Part shown: positions 35,056 through 44,541 of the stretch, in pieces
How positions within the stretch are numbered: the stretch's first letter is position 1
Layout of the letters: each line of letters starts with the position of its first letter
Source: Flectobacillus roseus
GTDB taxonomy: Bacteria; Bacteroidota; Bacteroidia; Cytophagales; Spirosomataceae
Reading direction: 5' to 3' (one strand)
DNA length: 64,000 bases
Assembly: GCF_030056665.1 (NCBI RefSeq)
Contig: NZ_JASHIG010000002.1
Position numbers and translations under genes: made by a program
Notes under the pieces: model-generated
Database searches by the model: none
What the model saw: the letters and a program-made list of their open reading frames with translations, nothing else
What the model was told of the DNA's origin: nothing

Positions 35056-35095
35056 AAATAATCACTCATTCGCCTAATCACCAAACCACTCAATA
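35056..35095 (+). repeat. Repeat family D copy 2
   Basis: ATAATCACTCATTCGCCTAA followed by TCACCAAACCACTCAAT; the reverse complement of the 59024 unit with few differences. Confidence 0.55.
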
Positions 35096-35699
35096 AGGAA
35101 TGACTCATGTATATCCCCGTTAGCACATCTAATTGGCTGTCTGGGTGTATTTTAGACAAAAATTTGTACTTTAAAAAGTTATTAATTAGAATCAAAAAAC
35201 ATTATTGAATTATTCCAAGATTTTTCATCACTAACAGGATGAGGCATGATGGTTATAGATTGGATTTCTAGTTATTTTACACCGAAAATACAAGTAAAGT
35301 ATTACCAAACCATCGAAATACAAGCTGAATAATAACCTTTTAAAAACCAATTTAATCCTATGGGAAAACATATACCTTTAATGAATAACAAGTCAATTAA
35401 TTTACTACATACAAACAAGCAAATCTCTTTGGTTTGACGTGTAACCACCCTTTAGCTTCCTTTTAATTAATTTCTGTAATGAATATATCTGCTGTTTCTT
35501 ACTTACGCAAAAGTAAATCTACGGCAATTGTGTCATTATAACACTATTTAATTACACCTAATAATTTTAACCCTTAATGCTGGTGCTAACTGCCCGTCAG
35601 TGCCTATGCCAGCCAATCATTCAAGAATTATACAGTAAACTAATAAATCCGATAGAATTAATCTATTAAATCAGTAAATCTCAAATTAAACAATAACGC

Positions 35700-37964
35700 A
35701 TGATGCATCGATACTCTATTCGCTACTGGCTGGTACTGAGTGTGCTCATCAGTACTTTTCTAGGTAGTTGTACCAAAGAAGAGTTGGATATCTACAAACG
35801 TCCTGAGACACTAGAACCTCCTATTTATCAAGTGCTCACCAAGAGAGGCAACTTCAAAACCTTATTGGGAGTCATAGATAAAAGTGGTTACCAACGTACA
35901 CTATCTAGTGCTGGCTACTGGACTTTTTTTGCTCCAAATGATGACGCTTTCAACAAGTATTTTACCTCAGCTGGTCTAAGTCTCAACGCTTTAGATTCAA
36001 CAAAAGCCCGTGAAATTGTTCAGGGCTTATTGGTATTTAATGCTTTTGACAAAAACCGCTTGGCAGATTATCAGGCACCCACTGGATGGCAAGACTCACG
36101 TGCATTCAGACGAAAAACCGCCTATTACACTGGATTTTACGATGAAAAATCGTTTGATGGAAATTCATTCAAGTCTGTAGCAACTAACCGTCAAAACGGC
36201 AGTTACATTGTTGGAGACAACAACAACAAACATATTTCTTATTTTACAGATGAGTATTTGAGTGCTCGTGGTCTTACTGCTGCCGACTATAATTACTTTT
36301 ATCCAAATGTAAACTACAGTGGTTTTAACGTAATGAACTCTAAGGTGGTAAATGCTGATATTTTTGCTGAAAATGGTATGATTCACGAAATTGATGACGT
36401 TCCTACGGTACAACCTTCCATTGATGAGTTTATCAGAAACAAACCTGAGTATAGTGTGTTCCGTAACCTCATCGAAAAATATGCAGCTACCTACGGATTG
36501 AATGATGCGATGACTATCAAATACGCCAACCTAACAGGCAAAGGAGATAAGATTTACGTAAAAAACTACAATAAACAGGCTAGTTCAAGTAAGTATTTAA
36601 CATTCGCTCCCAATTGTGAAAATTTCTCAAAAATCGCTGAAAACGATGCTCAGTTAGATATGTGGAGTATTTTCGTCCCTACTAACGATGTGCTGACACC
36701 TTACATAAATAGTGTGTTATTGGAGAACTACAAATCTTTAGATGCGATGCCTCCGGGTATCATCATCGATTTGATCAATGCGCATTTGTTCCCATCTACA
36801 GTTTGGCCAACAAAATTTCAAAACTCTTTCAATGCTTTGGGAGAGGAAGCGCGTTTTAATGCAAATGCTAACGTAGTAGAAAAGAAAATCTTGAGTAACG
36901 CCATGTTCTACGGAACAAATAAAGTTCAAGAATCAAACCTTTTCTCATCAGTATATTCAAAATCATACTTAGATCCAAAATACTCGATGATGACTCGAAT
37001 TTTGGATATGGACTGGAAAAATACGATCCTGAACCCGAGAGTAAACTATGTTTTATTCATGATTAGCGATGACCTGTTCAAGGCAGCAGGGTACGATTAT
37101 GATATATCGAAATCTGTAGCTAACGTTGCTAACAGTGAATGGGGTTATACAGCCCCGGGCACAACAACTCGTACATCAGGAACTTCGATTTTGGCTAACC
37201 TTCAGCGTATTGTAGCTACTTCGGTGGTTTATACACCAAACAAAGAATTGGACAACCTTTCTGGATCTGGCGTAATTGATGCTATCAACGGTGAATATAT
37301 CCGATTTAATGGAAACAAAGTATATTCAACTGGTACTAAAACTGCACCTTTATCGGTATTAGGTAGCAAAACTGCTTCTAACGGCAAAGTATATTATACC
37401 AATGGAGTTTTAAACTTCGCACCTGCAAATACTACTGTTGCTGATCCAATCGGGAAAGATTTATCAAACTTAGCCCCTACCCTAAATTCGGACTTTGGAT
37501 ACTTTTTCGAATACTTGAAAAACTCGTCCTTATATACTGCTGCCACTTTTGCCATTTCAAATGTAAGTGAAGGTACTTTCTACACACTGTTTATCCCTAA
37601 CAATGCTGCTATTCAGGCAGCGGTGAATGATGGTGTTTTGCCTGGTACAGGAACAGGTGCAACAAAGACGCCAGTATATAACCCAACCAGTTTATTGGAT
37701 AAGAAAAAAGTAGAAGATTTTATCAACTACCATATTTTGAACAAAAAGGCTGTGGCAACAGACGGTAAAGAATCAGGTGCGATGGAAACGCTCCTAAAAG
37801 ATGCAAACGGCGATGCCGTGAATGTCACTGTTTTGAACAGCAAAGGTGCAATGAGTTTATCAGATGCTAAATTGCGTAAGGCCACAGTGATTGTCAACAA
37901 AAGCAACAACTTGTCGAACCGCGCAGTGATTCACTTGATAGACAATTACCTAAAGTCGAACTAA
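35700..37964 (+). CDS. Fasciclin (FAS1)-domain surface lipoprotein, multi-domain
   Basis: A 754-residue lipoprotein (lipobox LGSC, C24). At least two FAS1 regions are recognisable: one at about 40-235, with the H1 motif FFAPNDDAF at 76-84 and the closing NGMIHEIDDV near 230; and one at the C-terminus (about 590-754) with YTLFIPNNAA, VEDFINYHIL and NRAVIHLIDNYL. The middle part also has FVPTNDVLTPYI, so a third FAS1 copy is likely. FAS1 domains mediate adhesion or ligand binding. It is the first gene of a rightward cluster with two SusCD pairs, in the place where surface glycan-binding proteins are usually encoded. Function inferred from context. Confidence 0.85.
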   Translation: MMHRYSIRYWLVLSVLISTFLGSCTKEELDIYKRPETLEPPIYQVLTKRGNFKTLLGVIDKSGYQRTLSSAGYWTFFAPNDDAFNKYFTSAGLSLNALDSTKAREIVQGLLVFNAFDKNRLADYQAPTGWQDSRAFRRKTAYYTGFYDEKSFDGNSFKSVATNRQNGSYIVGDNNNKHISYFTDEYLSARGLTAADYNYFYPNVNYSGFNVMNSKVVNADIFAENGMIHEIDDVPTVQPSIDEFIRNKPEYSVFRNLIEKYAATYGLNDAMTIKYANLTGKGDKIYVKNYNKQASSSKYLTFAPNCENFSKIAENDAQLDMWSIFVPTNDVLTPYINSVLLENYKSLDAMPPGIIIDLINAHLFPSTVWPTKFQNSFNALGEEARFNANANVVEKKILSNAMFYGTNKVQESNLFSSVYSKSYLDPKYSMMTRILDMDWKNTILNPRVNYVLFMISDDLFKAAGYDYDISKSVANVANSEWGYTAPGTTTRTSGTSILANLQRIVATSVVYTPNKELDNLSGSGVIDAINGEYIRFNGNKVYSTGTKTAPLSVLGSKTASNGKVYYTNGVLNFAPANTTVADPIGKDLSNLAPTLNSDFGYFFEYLKNSSLYTAATFAISNVSEGTFYTLFIPNNAAIQAAVNDGVLPGTGTGATKTPVYNPTSLLDKKKVEDFINYHILNKKAVATDGKESGAMETLLKDANGDAVNVTVLNSKGAMSLSDAKLRKATVIVNKSNNLSNRAVIHLIDNYLKSN

Positions 37965-38008
37965 TTCTCCAACCAAACTTACATAGTGAATAGCTATGTT
38001 CACAGCCA

Positions 38009-41000
38009 ATGAAAATATTAACCAAAATACTCTTAATATGTGGCTTGGTGCTGACAGGAGTTAGCTGGAGCCATGCCCAATCCCCCAACCTATTTACGGT
38101 TCGAGGGAAAGTTGTTGAAGCGAAGGATAGTTCGGCGGTAATCGGTGTAACTGTTGCTGAGCTTGATAGAGATAACCGTATCGTCAAAGGTGTTACTACC
38201 GATGTTGAGGGCAACTTCGTTATCAGAGTTTCAAACCAGAATAATACCCTTTCATTTTCAAGTATTGGTTTCAAAACTCAAAAAGTAGCCATCAAGGGTC
38301 GTAGCAATATCAAAATCTGGATGGAATCTAGTTCAGCAGACTTAGATGAAGTTGTTGTTACAGCCAAACCAACAGATAATGGTTTGATGACGGTTTCTGA
38401 GAGAAATACGACCATTGCTGTGGCAAAAATCGATGCAAAGGTATTAGAAGATATGCAAGGAACCTCTATCGACCAAATGCTTCAAGGACGTTTGGCAGGG
38501 GTAGATATTACAGCTGCCTCTGGTGACCCAGGTACAGGGATGCAAATTCGTATTCGTGGTACTTCATCTATCAACTCTTCTGTCGATCCGATGATTGTAG
38601 TTGATGGTATGCCTTACGAAACATCCATTCCGTCTGACTTCAACTTCGGTACTGCTGACGAAATGGGTTACGCTTCACTATTAAACCTTGCTCCTTCTGA
38701 TATCAAAAATATTGCCGTGTTAAAAGATGCGGCTGCTACTGCAATGTGGGGCTCACGTGCCGCCAATGGGGTGGTTGTAATTAATACCAAACGTGGTGCC
38801 ATTGGAACACCGAAAGTAACTTACACTTTTAAAGGCTCTATTTCAAAGCAACCTAATGCCATTCCAATGCTTTCGGGTGATCAATATTCGATGTTGATTC
38901 CTGAATCATATATGAATAGAAACGGGGTTCCTTTGAATACTCAAAACATCAAAGAATTCCAGTACGACCCTAATGATCCATATTGGTATAACAACTATAG
39001 TCAGAATGTCAATTGGGTAGATGCTATCACGCAGTTGGGATATTCTCAAGACCATAACGTATCAATTATGGGTGGTGGTGAGAAAGCTAAATATTATGCA
39101 TCGACAGGTTATTTTAATCAAGTAGGTACCACGATTGGAACGGGATTAGATCGTATCAATACTCGTATCAACTTGGACTATAACGTTTCAAATAGAATCC
39201 GTTTTAAAACTGACCTTTCGTTTACGCACTCTGTAAACAACCGTAACTATGTGTCTTCTTTGACAGGTAATAAAGATTTGGTTCGCTCGGTAGCTTACAG
39301 TAAAATGCCAAACATGAGTATCTATGAATACAACGACTTGGGACAATTGACAGGAAACTTTTTCTCTCCATTGACCAACATTCAAGGTACTTTTACAGGT
39401 TTGACCAATGCCACTTATAACCCTGTTGCCATGGTAAAATCTGCTAAAAACATTATTACCTCAGAACGTATTATTCCTCACTTTCAAGTACAATATGACC
39501 TTGCACCGGGTAGATGGGTAGCTACTTTTGACGTCCAGTTTGACATCAATAACAATAAGACAAGCTCGTTTTTGCCACAGGTAGCCACTGGACAAGCTTT
39601 TACAAGTTCTTTTGTAAACGTAGCGACAGATGGCGATGCTGATGGTTTTGCGGTAACTACTAAGTCGACATTGATTTATACCCCAAAAATCAAAAATACG
39701 AAGCATGATTTCACTTCACTTTGGGCTTTGAATACCTCTGATGTAAAATCGGTTTGGCAAGAATCCTATGTAACCAATACCGCTTCTTCGGATTTGACAG
39801 ATGCTTCAAACCCAGCTCGTTTGACTACTTCAAGACTTGCTTCTGGTGTATCTCAAACACGTAATGTAGGTTTACTATGGAATGTTCACTACGGATTTTT
39901 AGATCGCTATATCATTGATTTGGGTCTTAGAGGAGATGGAAACTCACGTTTTGGCCCAGACTATCGCTATGGTTTGTTCCCAAGTATTTCGGCCAAATGG
40001 ATTCTTTCCGACGAACCATTTATGCGTCCTTTAGAACATATTTTTGAGCACCTTGGTATACGTGCTAGTTACGGTCAAAGTGGTAATGCACCTCGCTATG
40101 ACTATTTGTATTATGGAAAATACAATACTTTGGGTTGGTCATATTTAGGAGATGCGGCTGTAGTTCCACAAACCATGCAATTAAACAACCTTCGTTGGGA
40201 AAGAATCATTGGCCGCAACCTAGGGGTAAACATTATTACTTCGAAAAGAAAGCTAACGTTAGATGCTGAATTTTACCAAAACAGTACTAAAGACTTATTC
40301 TTCGAAAACTTACAAATTCCTGCTTACACAGGTTTTAGTAACGTCCAAATGAACGTTGGTACAATGGATAACATGGGTTGGGAATTGAACATGATGTACA
40401 ATCCATACAAAACCAAAGACTGGAGTGTTGATTTCAATTTCAACATCGCTCGCAATATCAATGTAATTCGTGAAATTTCTGATTTGTATCCTCGTACAGG
40501 TGGTAATGCTACCTTGAATGGCGCTTATTTGACATATATGCAAGTAAACAATCCGTTTGGATCTTTTTATGGATACCGCTATTTAGGTGTTTATAAAGAC
40601 AAAGCCTCTACAGTAGCCAAAGGCAAAAGTGGCGAACCGATCGTAACACCAGACGGACAATCAGTATACATGAGATTCAACTATCCAAATACTGATTATA
40701 CTTTCCAACCTGGTGATGCCATGTATGAAGATGTCAATAAAGATGGTAATATCAACTACATGGACTTAGTATACTTGGGTAACTCAAACCCTGCTTTCAC
40801 GGGTGGTTTTGGAGGAAGTGTTTCTTACAAATCTTTCAAATTGACTACATTCTTCAACTTCCGTAGTGATTATGATGTAGTAAATGCTACCAGAATGAAT
40901 ACGACCAATATGTATGGTTTTGGAAATCAAAGTACTGAAGTATTGGCACGTTGGAGAAAAGAAGGAGATGTTACGATGGTTCCTAGAGCATTATACAACT

Positions 41001-41287
41001 CTGGTTATAACTGGTTAGGTTCGAGTCGCTATGTAGAGGATGCTTCATTTGTTCGTTTCCGTACTGCAACTTTCAGCTATACATTCCCGAAAAAAGTATT
41101 GAAGACTATACACTTTACAGCGCTTCGTGCTTACGCAACGGTAGAAAACTTGATTACTTGGACAAAATACACAGGTCAAGACCCAGAGGTTCAAATGAGA
41201 GGTAGTGATCCATTCAGAGTAGCAACGGATAACTCGATGACACCTCCTGCCAAAACTGTCACATTTGGTTTTGCAGCAACATTCTAA
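38009..41287 (+). CDS. SusC/RagA TonB-dependent transporter (first of the FAS1 cluster)
   Basis: A 1092-residue outer-membrane transporter. Signal peptide to about residue 23 (WSHAQ), CarboxypepD_reg-like domain (FTVRGKVVEAKDSSAVIGVT), plug with DLDEVVVTAK near 112, SIDQMLQGRLAGVDI and IRGTSSINSS, then the barrel ending FGFAATF. No STN domain is present, so it is not itself coupled to an ECF sigma factor. It is followed after 30 bases by its SusD partner. Confidence 0.94.
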   Translation: MKILTKILLICGLVLTGVSWSHAQSPNLFTVRGKVVEAKDSSAVIGVTVAELDRDNRIVKGVTTDVEGNFVIRVSNQNNTLSFSSIGFKTQKVAIKGRSNIKIWMESSSADLDEVVVTAKPTDNGLMTVSERNTTIAVAKIDAKVLEDMQGTSIDQMLQGRLAGVDITAASGDPGTGMQIRIRGTSSINSSVDPMIVVDGMPYETSIPSDFNFGTADEMGYASLLNLAPSDIKNIAVLKDAAATAMWGSRAANGVVVINTKRGAIGTPKVTYTFKGSISKQPNAIPMLSGDQYSMLIPESYMNRNGVPLNTQNIKEFQYDPNDPYWYNNYSQNVNWVDAITQLGYSQDHNVSIMGGGEKAKYYASTGYFNQVGTTIGTGLDRINTRINLDYNVSNRIRFKTDLSFTHSVNNRNYVSSLTGNKDLVRSVAYSKMPNMSIYEYNDLGQLTGNFFSPLTNIQGTFTGLTNATYNPVAMVKSAKNIITSERIIPHFQVQYDLAPGRWVATFDVQFDINNNKTSSFLPQVATGQAFTSSFVNVATDGDADGFAVTTKSTLIYTPKIKNTKHDFTSLWALNTSDVKSVWQESYVTNTASSDLTDASNPARLTTSRLASGVSQTRNVGLLWNVHYGFLDRYIIDLGLRGDGNSRFGPDYRYGLFPSISAKWILSDEPFMRPLEHIFEHLGIRASYGQSGNAPRYDYLYYGKYNTLGWSYLGDAAVVPQTMQLNNLRWERIIGRNLGVNIITSKRKLTLDAEFYQNSTKDLFFENLQIPAYTGFSNVQMNVGTMDNMGWELNMMYNPYKTKDWSVDFNFNIARNINVIREISDLYPRTGGNATLNGAYLTYMQVNNPFGSFYGYRYLGVYKDKASTVAKGKSGEPIVTPDGQSVYMRFNYPNTDYTFQPGDAMYEDVNKDGNINYMDLVYLGNSNPAFTGGFGGSVSYKSFKLTTFFNFRSDYDVVNATRMNTTNMYGFGNQSTEVLARWRKEGDVTMVPRALYNSGYNWLGSSRYVEDASFVRFRTATFSYTFPKKVLKTIHFTALRAYATVENLITWTKYTGQDPEVQMRGSDPFRVATDNSMTPPAKTVTFGFAATF

Positions 41288-41317
41288 TGTAGATTCAACC
41301 CTTTATTATATAGAAAA

Positions 41318-42823
41318 ATGTTGAAAAAAGTATTTATACAAACCATCGCCCTAAGCGCTCTTTTGCTAACTACATCGTGTGATAGTTGGTTGGAATTGCG
41401 ACCGCAAGACGGTATTGTTCAAGATCGATTTTGGAACAATAAAGAACAGGTTGCATCAGCAGTTGGCGGTATTTATGCATCAGTGATTGATGCACTTCCA
41501 GAAAAGGCCTTTGTTTTGGGCGAAATTCGTGCAGATATGATTAGTCCTTCATTTCGTATCACAAACAACGAATTGGATATTCTCAACTCAAACATTTTGC
41601 CGACGAATGCTTTGACAGACTGGAGAGATTTTTACAGAATTATCAACTACTGTAACACGGTTATTTCATTCGCTCCAGCCGTACTTGATAAGGATAAAAC
41701 CTATACAACAGAGGCGCTAAAAGCTCATGTGGCAGAAGCTAAAGCCATCCGTGCATGGATGTACTTTTACATCGTACGCTTGTATGGAGATGCTCCTTTG
41801 AAAATCACTGCAACCAGTAGTGATGATGAAATTGTTCCTATTGCCAAGTCGACTCAAAAAGAAATTCTAGCTCAAATCGAGAAAGACTTACTTGAAGCTG
41901 AGCCTGATGCCCCAACTACCTACGGTACGAAGGAAAAAGATCATAGTCGTGTGACAAAATACATGATAAACACCCTTCAAGCTGATGTGTATTTGTGGAT
42001 GGAAAAACCAACAGAAGCATTGGCAGCAACTAATAAAGTAATTAGTAGCGCCAAATTCGGTTTGGTTTCTAACCCTGCTACTCGTAGCAATGCTTGGTTC
42101 AGTACGGTACGTTCAGGTAACTCAAATGAAGGGATTTTTGAATTGGCTTTCGGTAGCGATTACACCATTCGATTTGGTATTACCAATTATCCAATGTTTG
42201 CCATTTTTGGACTAGGAAACTCTTCTACCTACAGACGCTACCAAGCTTCGGCATATGTAAATGAAGAAATCTTTACGGAAGATTTACTTGACCCGACCAA
42301 CTACGATACACGTGCAGATGAGTCCTCTTTGACTATGACAACTGGGGTTATTAGAAAATACGACCGTGCCGCTGGCGAAACACCCTTTAATGTAGTCATG
42401 TATCGCTATGCAGATGTTTTATTAATGAAAGCGGAGGCATTGGCGATGTTGAATAGAGGTACAGAAGCGCTCGCTATTGTCAAACAAATTCGTACCAGAG
42501 CATGGGCTATTATTCAGACAGAACAGTCACCAGACCCTGCCAATATCGACGGCGCTGGTGGAGTACTCGACTATATCTTAGAGGAAAGAGCTCGTGAATT
42601 TGCCTTTGAAGGAAAGCGTTGGTTTGATGTACTAAGAAATGCCAAACGTGCCAACTACAAACGAATCGATTTGTTAGTCAACCTTACGGCAAGAAGTGTT
42701 CCTTCTGAACGTCAGCAATCAGCCATAGCAAAAATCAAGGATCCCAACAGCCATTATTTACCGATTTACCAATACGAAATTCAAACGAATAAATTATTGG
42801 TTCAAAACCCATTTTATAAATAA
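41318..42823 (+). CDS. SusD/RagB family lipoprotein (first of the FAS1 cluster)
   Basis: A 501-residue lipoprotein (lipobox TTSC, C21) with the SusD fold: AHVAEAKAIRAWMYFYIVRL near 140, YADVLLMKAEALAMLNRGTE near 366, and YILEERAREFAFEGKRWFDV near 410. It caps the SusC transporter encoded just upstream. Its stop codon overlaps the first possible start of the next gene (TAATG at 42821-42825), which suggests translational coupling to the fasciclin protein. Confidence 0.94.
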   Translation: MLKKVFIQTIALSALLLTTSCDSWLELRPQDGIVQDRFWNNKEQVASAVGGIYASVIDALPEKAFVLGEIRADMISPSFRITNNELDILNSNILPTNALTDWRDFYRIINYCNTVISFAPAVLDKDKTYTTEALKAHVAEAKAIRAWMYFYIVRLYGDAPLKITATSSDDEIVPIAKSTQKEILAQIEKDLLEAEPDAPTTYGTKEKDHSRVTKYMINTLQADVYLWMEKPTEALAATNKVISSAKFGLVSNPATRSNAWFSTVRSGNSNEGIFELAFGSDYTIRFGITNYPMFAIFGLGNSSTYRRYQASAYVNEEIFTEDLLDPTNYDTRADESSLTMTTGVIRKYDRAAGETPFNVVMYRYADVLLMKAEALAMLNRGTEALAIVKQIRTRAWAIIQTEQSPDPANIDGAGGVLDYILEERAREFAFEGKRWFDVLRNAKRANYKRIDLLVNLTARSVPSERQQSAIAKIKDPNSHYLPIYQYEIQTNKLLVQNPFYK

Positions 42824-44514
42824 TGCGTCTGTCACTCATAAAAAATTTTATTGAGATTATGAAAAATATCATACAATCAATTTCGGTATTTATCCTAACC
42901 ATAATGTTAGGAATCGGCCTGTTGGGATGTGCAGATATCACTATCGTAGAAACAACCACTGGCGATGCCAACCTTTATAGTTACCTCCTTAAGTATCCTG
43001 ATAAGTATGGAGACTTTGCCAAAATTGTAGAAAAAGCAGGATATGATAGTTTCCTAGATGCCTATGGTGCTTATACTATGTTTGCACCCAACAATCAGGC
43101 AGTACAGAAATACTTGACAGCTGCTGGTAAACAAGCTGCAAGCTTAACAAAAGAGGAAGCTCAAGGTATTGTAAAACTCCATGTCATCAGAGATACCTTG
43201 ACAACAAGTTCGTTCAAAGATGGAAAACTACCTTTGGTAACCATGTACGGACAATATTTACTGTCTGGTGTTAGTAACTCTGCTGCTGGCTCGAGTTATA
43301 CCTTGAACCGTCAGGCGAATGTTATTGAAACCAACATTAAGGCAGGTAACGGGATGTTACACGCACTTGACGCTGTGTTGACACCAGCCACTAAATCAAT
43401 TGCAGAATTAGTAACAAGTAATTCAAACTATTCCATCTTCGCACAAGCGCTGAAGGAAACTGGCTATTATGACAGCTTGAACGTATTGAACGATAATTTG
43501 GATAAAAGATTTACGACCTTAATTGCTGAATCGAATACGATTTTGAGTAAAGCAGGTTATACAGATTTTGCCAAATTAAAAGCAAGATTCTCGCAGACAG
43601 GTAACCCAAAACTTAAAACTGACAGTTTGAACATTTACGTTGCTTATCACATCTTGGTTGGTGCCAAATACCTCGGAGATATTATTACCGCAACTTCCCA
43701 TTTGACTAAAGTTAGTACTGAGCCAACTGTAGTTAGTTCAAAACTAGACGGTCAAACGATTCTTTTGAATGATGATGTATTTAATGGAGTTCGCGAGCCG
43801 GGTATTGAATTGATTCGTTCAGAAAGTGATAATACTGCCACCAATGGCGTAGTACATGCTGCCTCGGGACATTATAATATCAAATTGCGTCTGCCAACAA
43901 GAATTGACTGGGATGTATGTGATTTTCCTGAAATGAAAAAACTTTCAGCTTATTATGGAAAGAAAACCTACAGCTTCCCTGTGGGTACCGTAATCCAAGA
44001 TATCCAATGGGCCAATTCAGGCTTTCCTCCAACCTATGTAATCGATGCCACTGCTGCAAAAAAAGATTATTTGCAAGTTCCTATGGGTGTGCCTAGCCGT
44101 AACCTTTGGTTAGATATGAAAACCCCAATTATTCCAAAGGGTCGCTACAAAGTGTGGATGTGTTACCGTCGTCAACGTACCTCAAACAGTTTTACAATTA
44201 CTTGTACAGGTGCCATCGATGGAGAGGTATTAACAAGACCATTCTTGTTTATAGACCAAGTGCCAACACTCGGTGCTGGAGAATTAGAATCATTAGGTTG
44301 GAAAATCTATATGTCACCAGGTACGGACATCAATGCCGCTGGTAGATTATTAGGAACTGTGGACATCAAAACTACTGACAGACACATGTTTAGATTGCAA
44401 GCCATCAATGGTACGCATTCACCAAACAACATCGACATGATTCAGTTTATCCCGATTTCTCAAAATCAGATTTCTCCACGTCATTTGCCAGATGGCTCTC
44501 TGGTTAGCAATTAA
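42823..44514 (+). CDS. FAS1-domain lipoprotein with C-terminal beta-sandwich-like domain
   Basis: A 563-residue lipoprotein (lipobox GLLGC, C36). The start may be ATG 42823, overlapping the SusD stop, or ATG 42859, which begins a tighter signal peptide. FAS1 region 1 (about 48-190) has MFAPNNQAVQ at 86-95; region 2 (about 190-350) has ILVGAKYLGD and TNGVVHAASGHYNI. The last 200 residues (from about 365) are beta-rich with GRYKVWMCYRRQ and MDMIQF-like ends, resembling a ligand-binding sandwich domain, possibly DUF5108. It is placed between a SusD and another FAS1 gene, so it likely works with the transporters at the surface. Confidence 0.82.
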   Translation: MRLSLIKNFIEIMKNIIQSISVFILTIMLGIGLLGCADITIVETTTGDANLYSYLLKYPDKYGDFAKIVEKAGYDSFLDAYGAYTMFAPNNQAVQKYLTAAGKQAASLTKEEAQGIVKLHVIRDTLTTSSFKDGKLPLVTMYGQYLLSGVSNSAAGSSYTLNRQANVIETNIKAGNGMLHALDAVLTPATKSIAELVTSNSNYSIFAQALKETGYYDSLNVLNDNLDKRFTTLIAESNTILSKAGYTDFAKLKARFSQTGNPKLKTDSLNIYVAYHILVGAKYLGDIITATSHLTKVSTEPTVVSSKLDGQTILLNDDVFNGVREPGIELIRSESDNTATNGVVHAASGHYNIKLRLPTRIDWDVCDFPEMKKLSAYYGKKTYSFPVGTVIQDIQWANSGFPPTYVIDATAAKKDYLQVPMGVPSRNLWLDMKTPIIPKGRYKVWMCYRRQRTSNSFTITCTGAIDGEVLTRPFLFIDQVPTLGAGELESLGWKIYMSPGTDINAAGRLLGTVDIKTTDRHMFRLQAINGTHSPNNIDMIQFIPISQNQISPRHLPDGSLVSN

Positions 44515-44541
44515 TTTTTCAACACTTTAACTTGTAAAAAA

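Larger units (their letters stand above)
34691..35699. other. One-kilobase noncoding region before the fasciclin-SusCD cluster
   Basis: It contains family D units (34716-34750 and 35056-35095), family B palindromes (34771-34791 and 35013-35034), a strong terminator (34823-34859), a GGGTGAATAAATTCACCC hairpin near 34885, and about 500 bases of AT-rich leader before 35700. The promoter of the seven-gene cluster must be in the right part, but no clean TAnnTTTG element is seen on the plus strand. The open frame at 34989-35195 crosses two repeats and is not a gene. Confidence 0.5.

Noticed and set aside
34989..35195. 68-residue open frame on the minus strand
   Set aside because: Crosses a family B and a family D repeat; no coding character.
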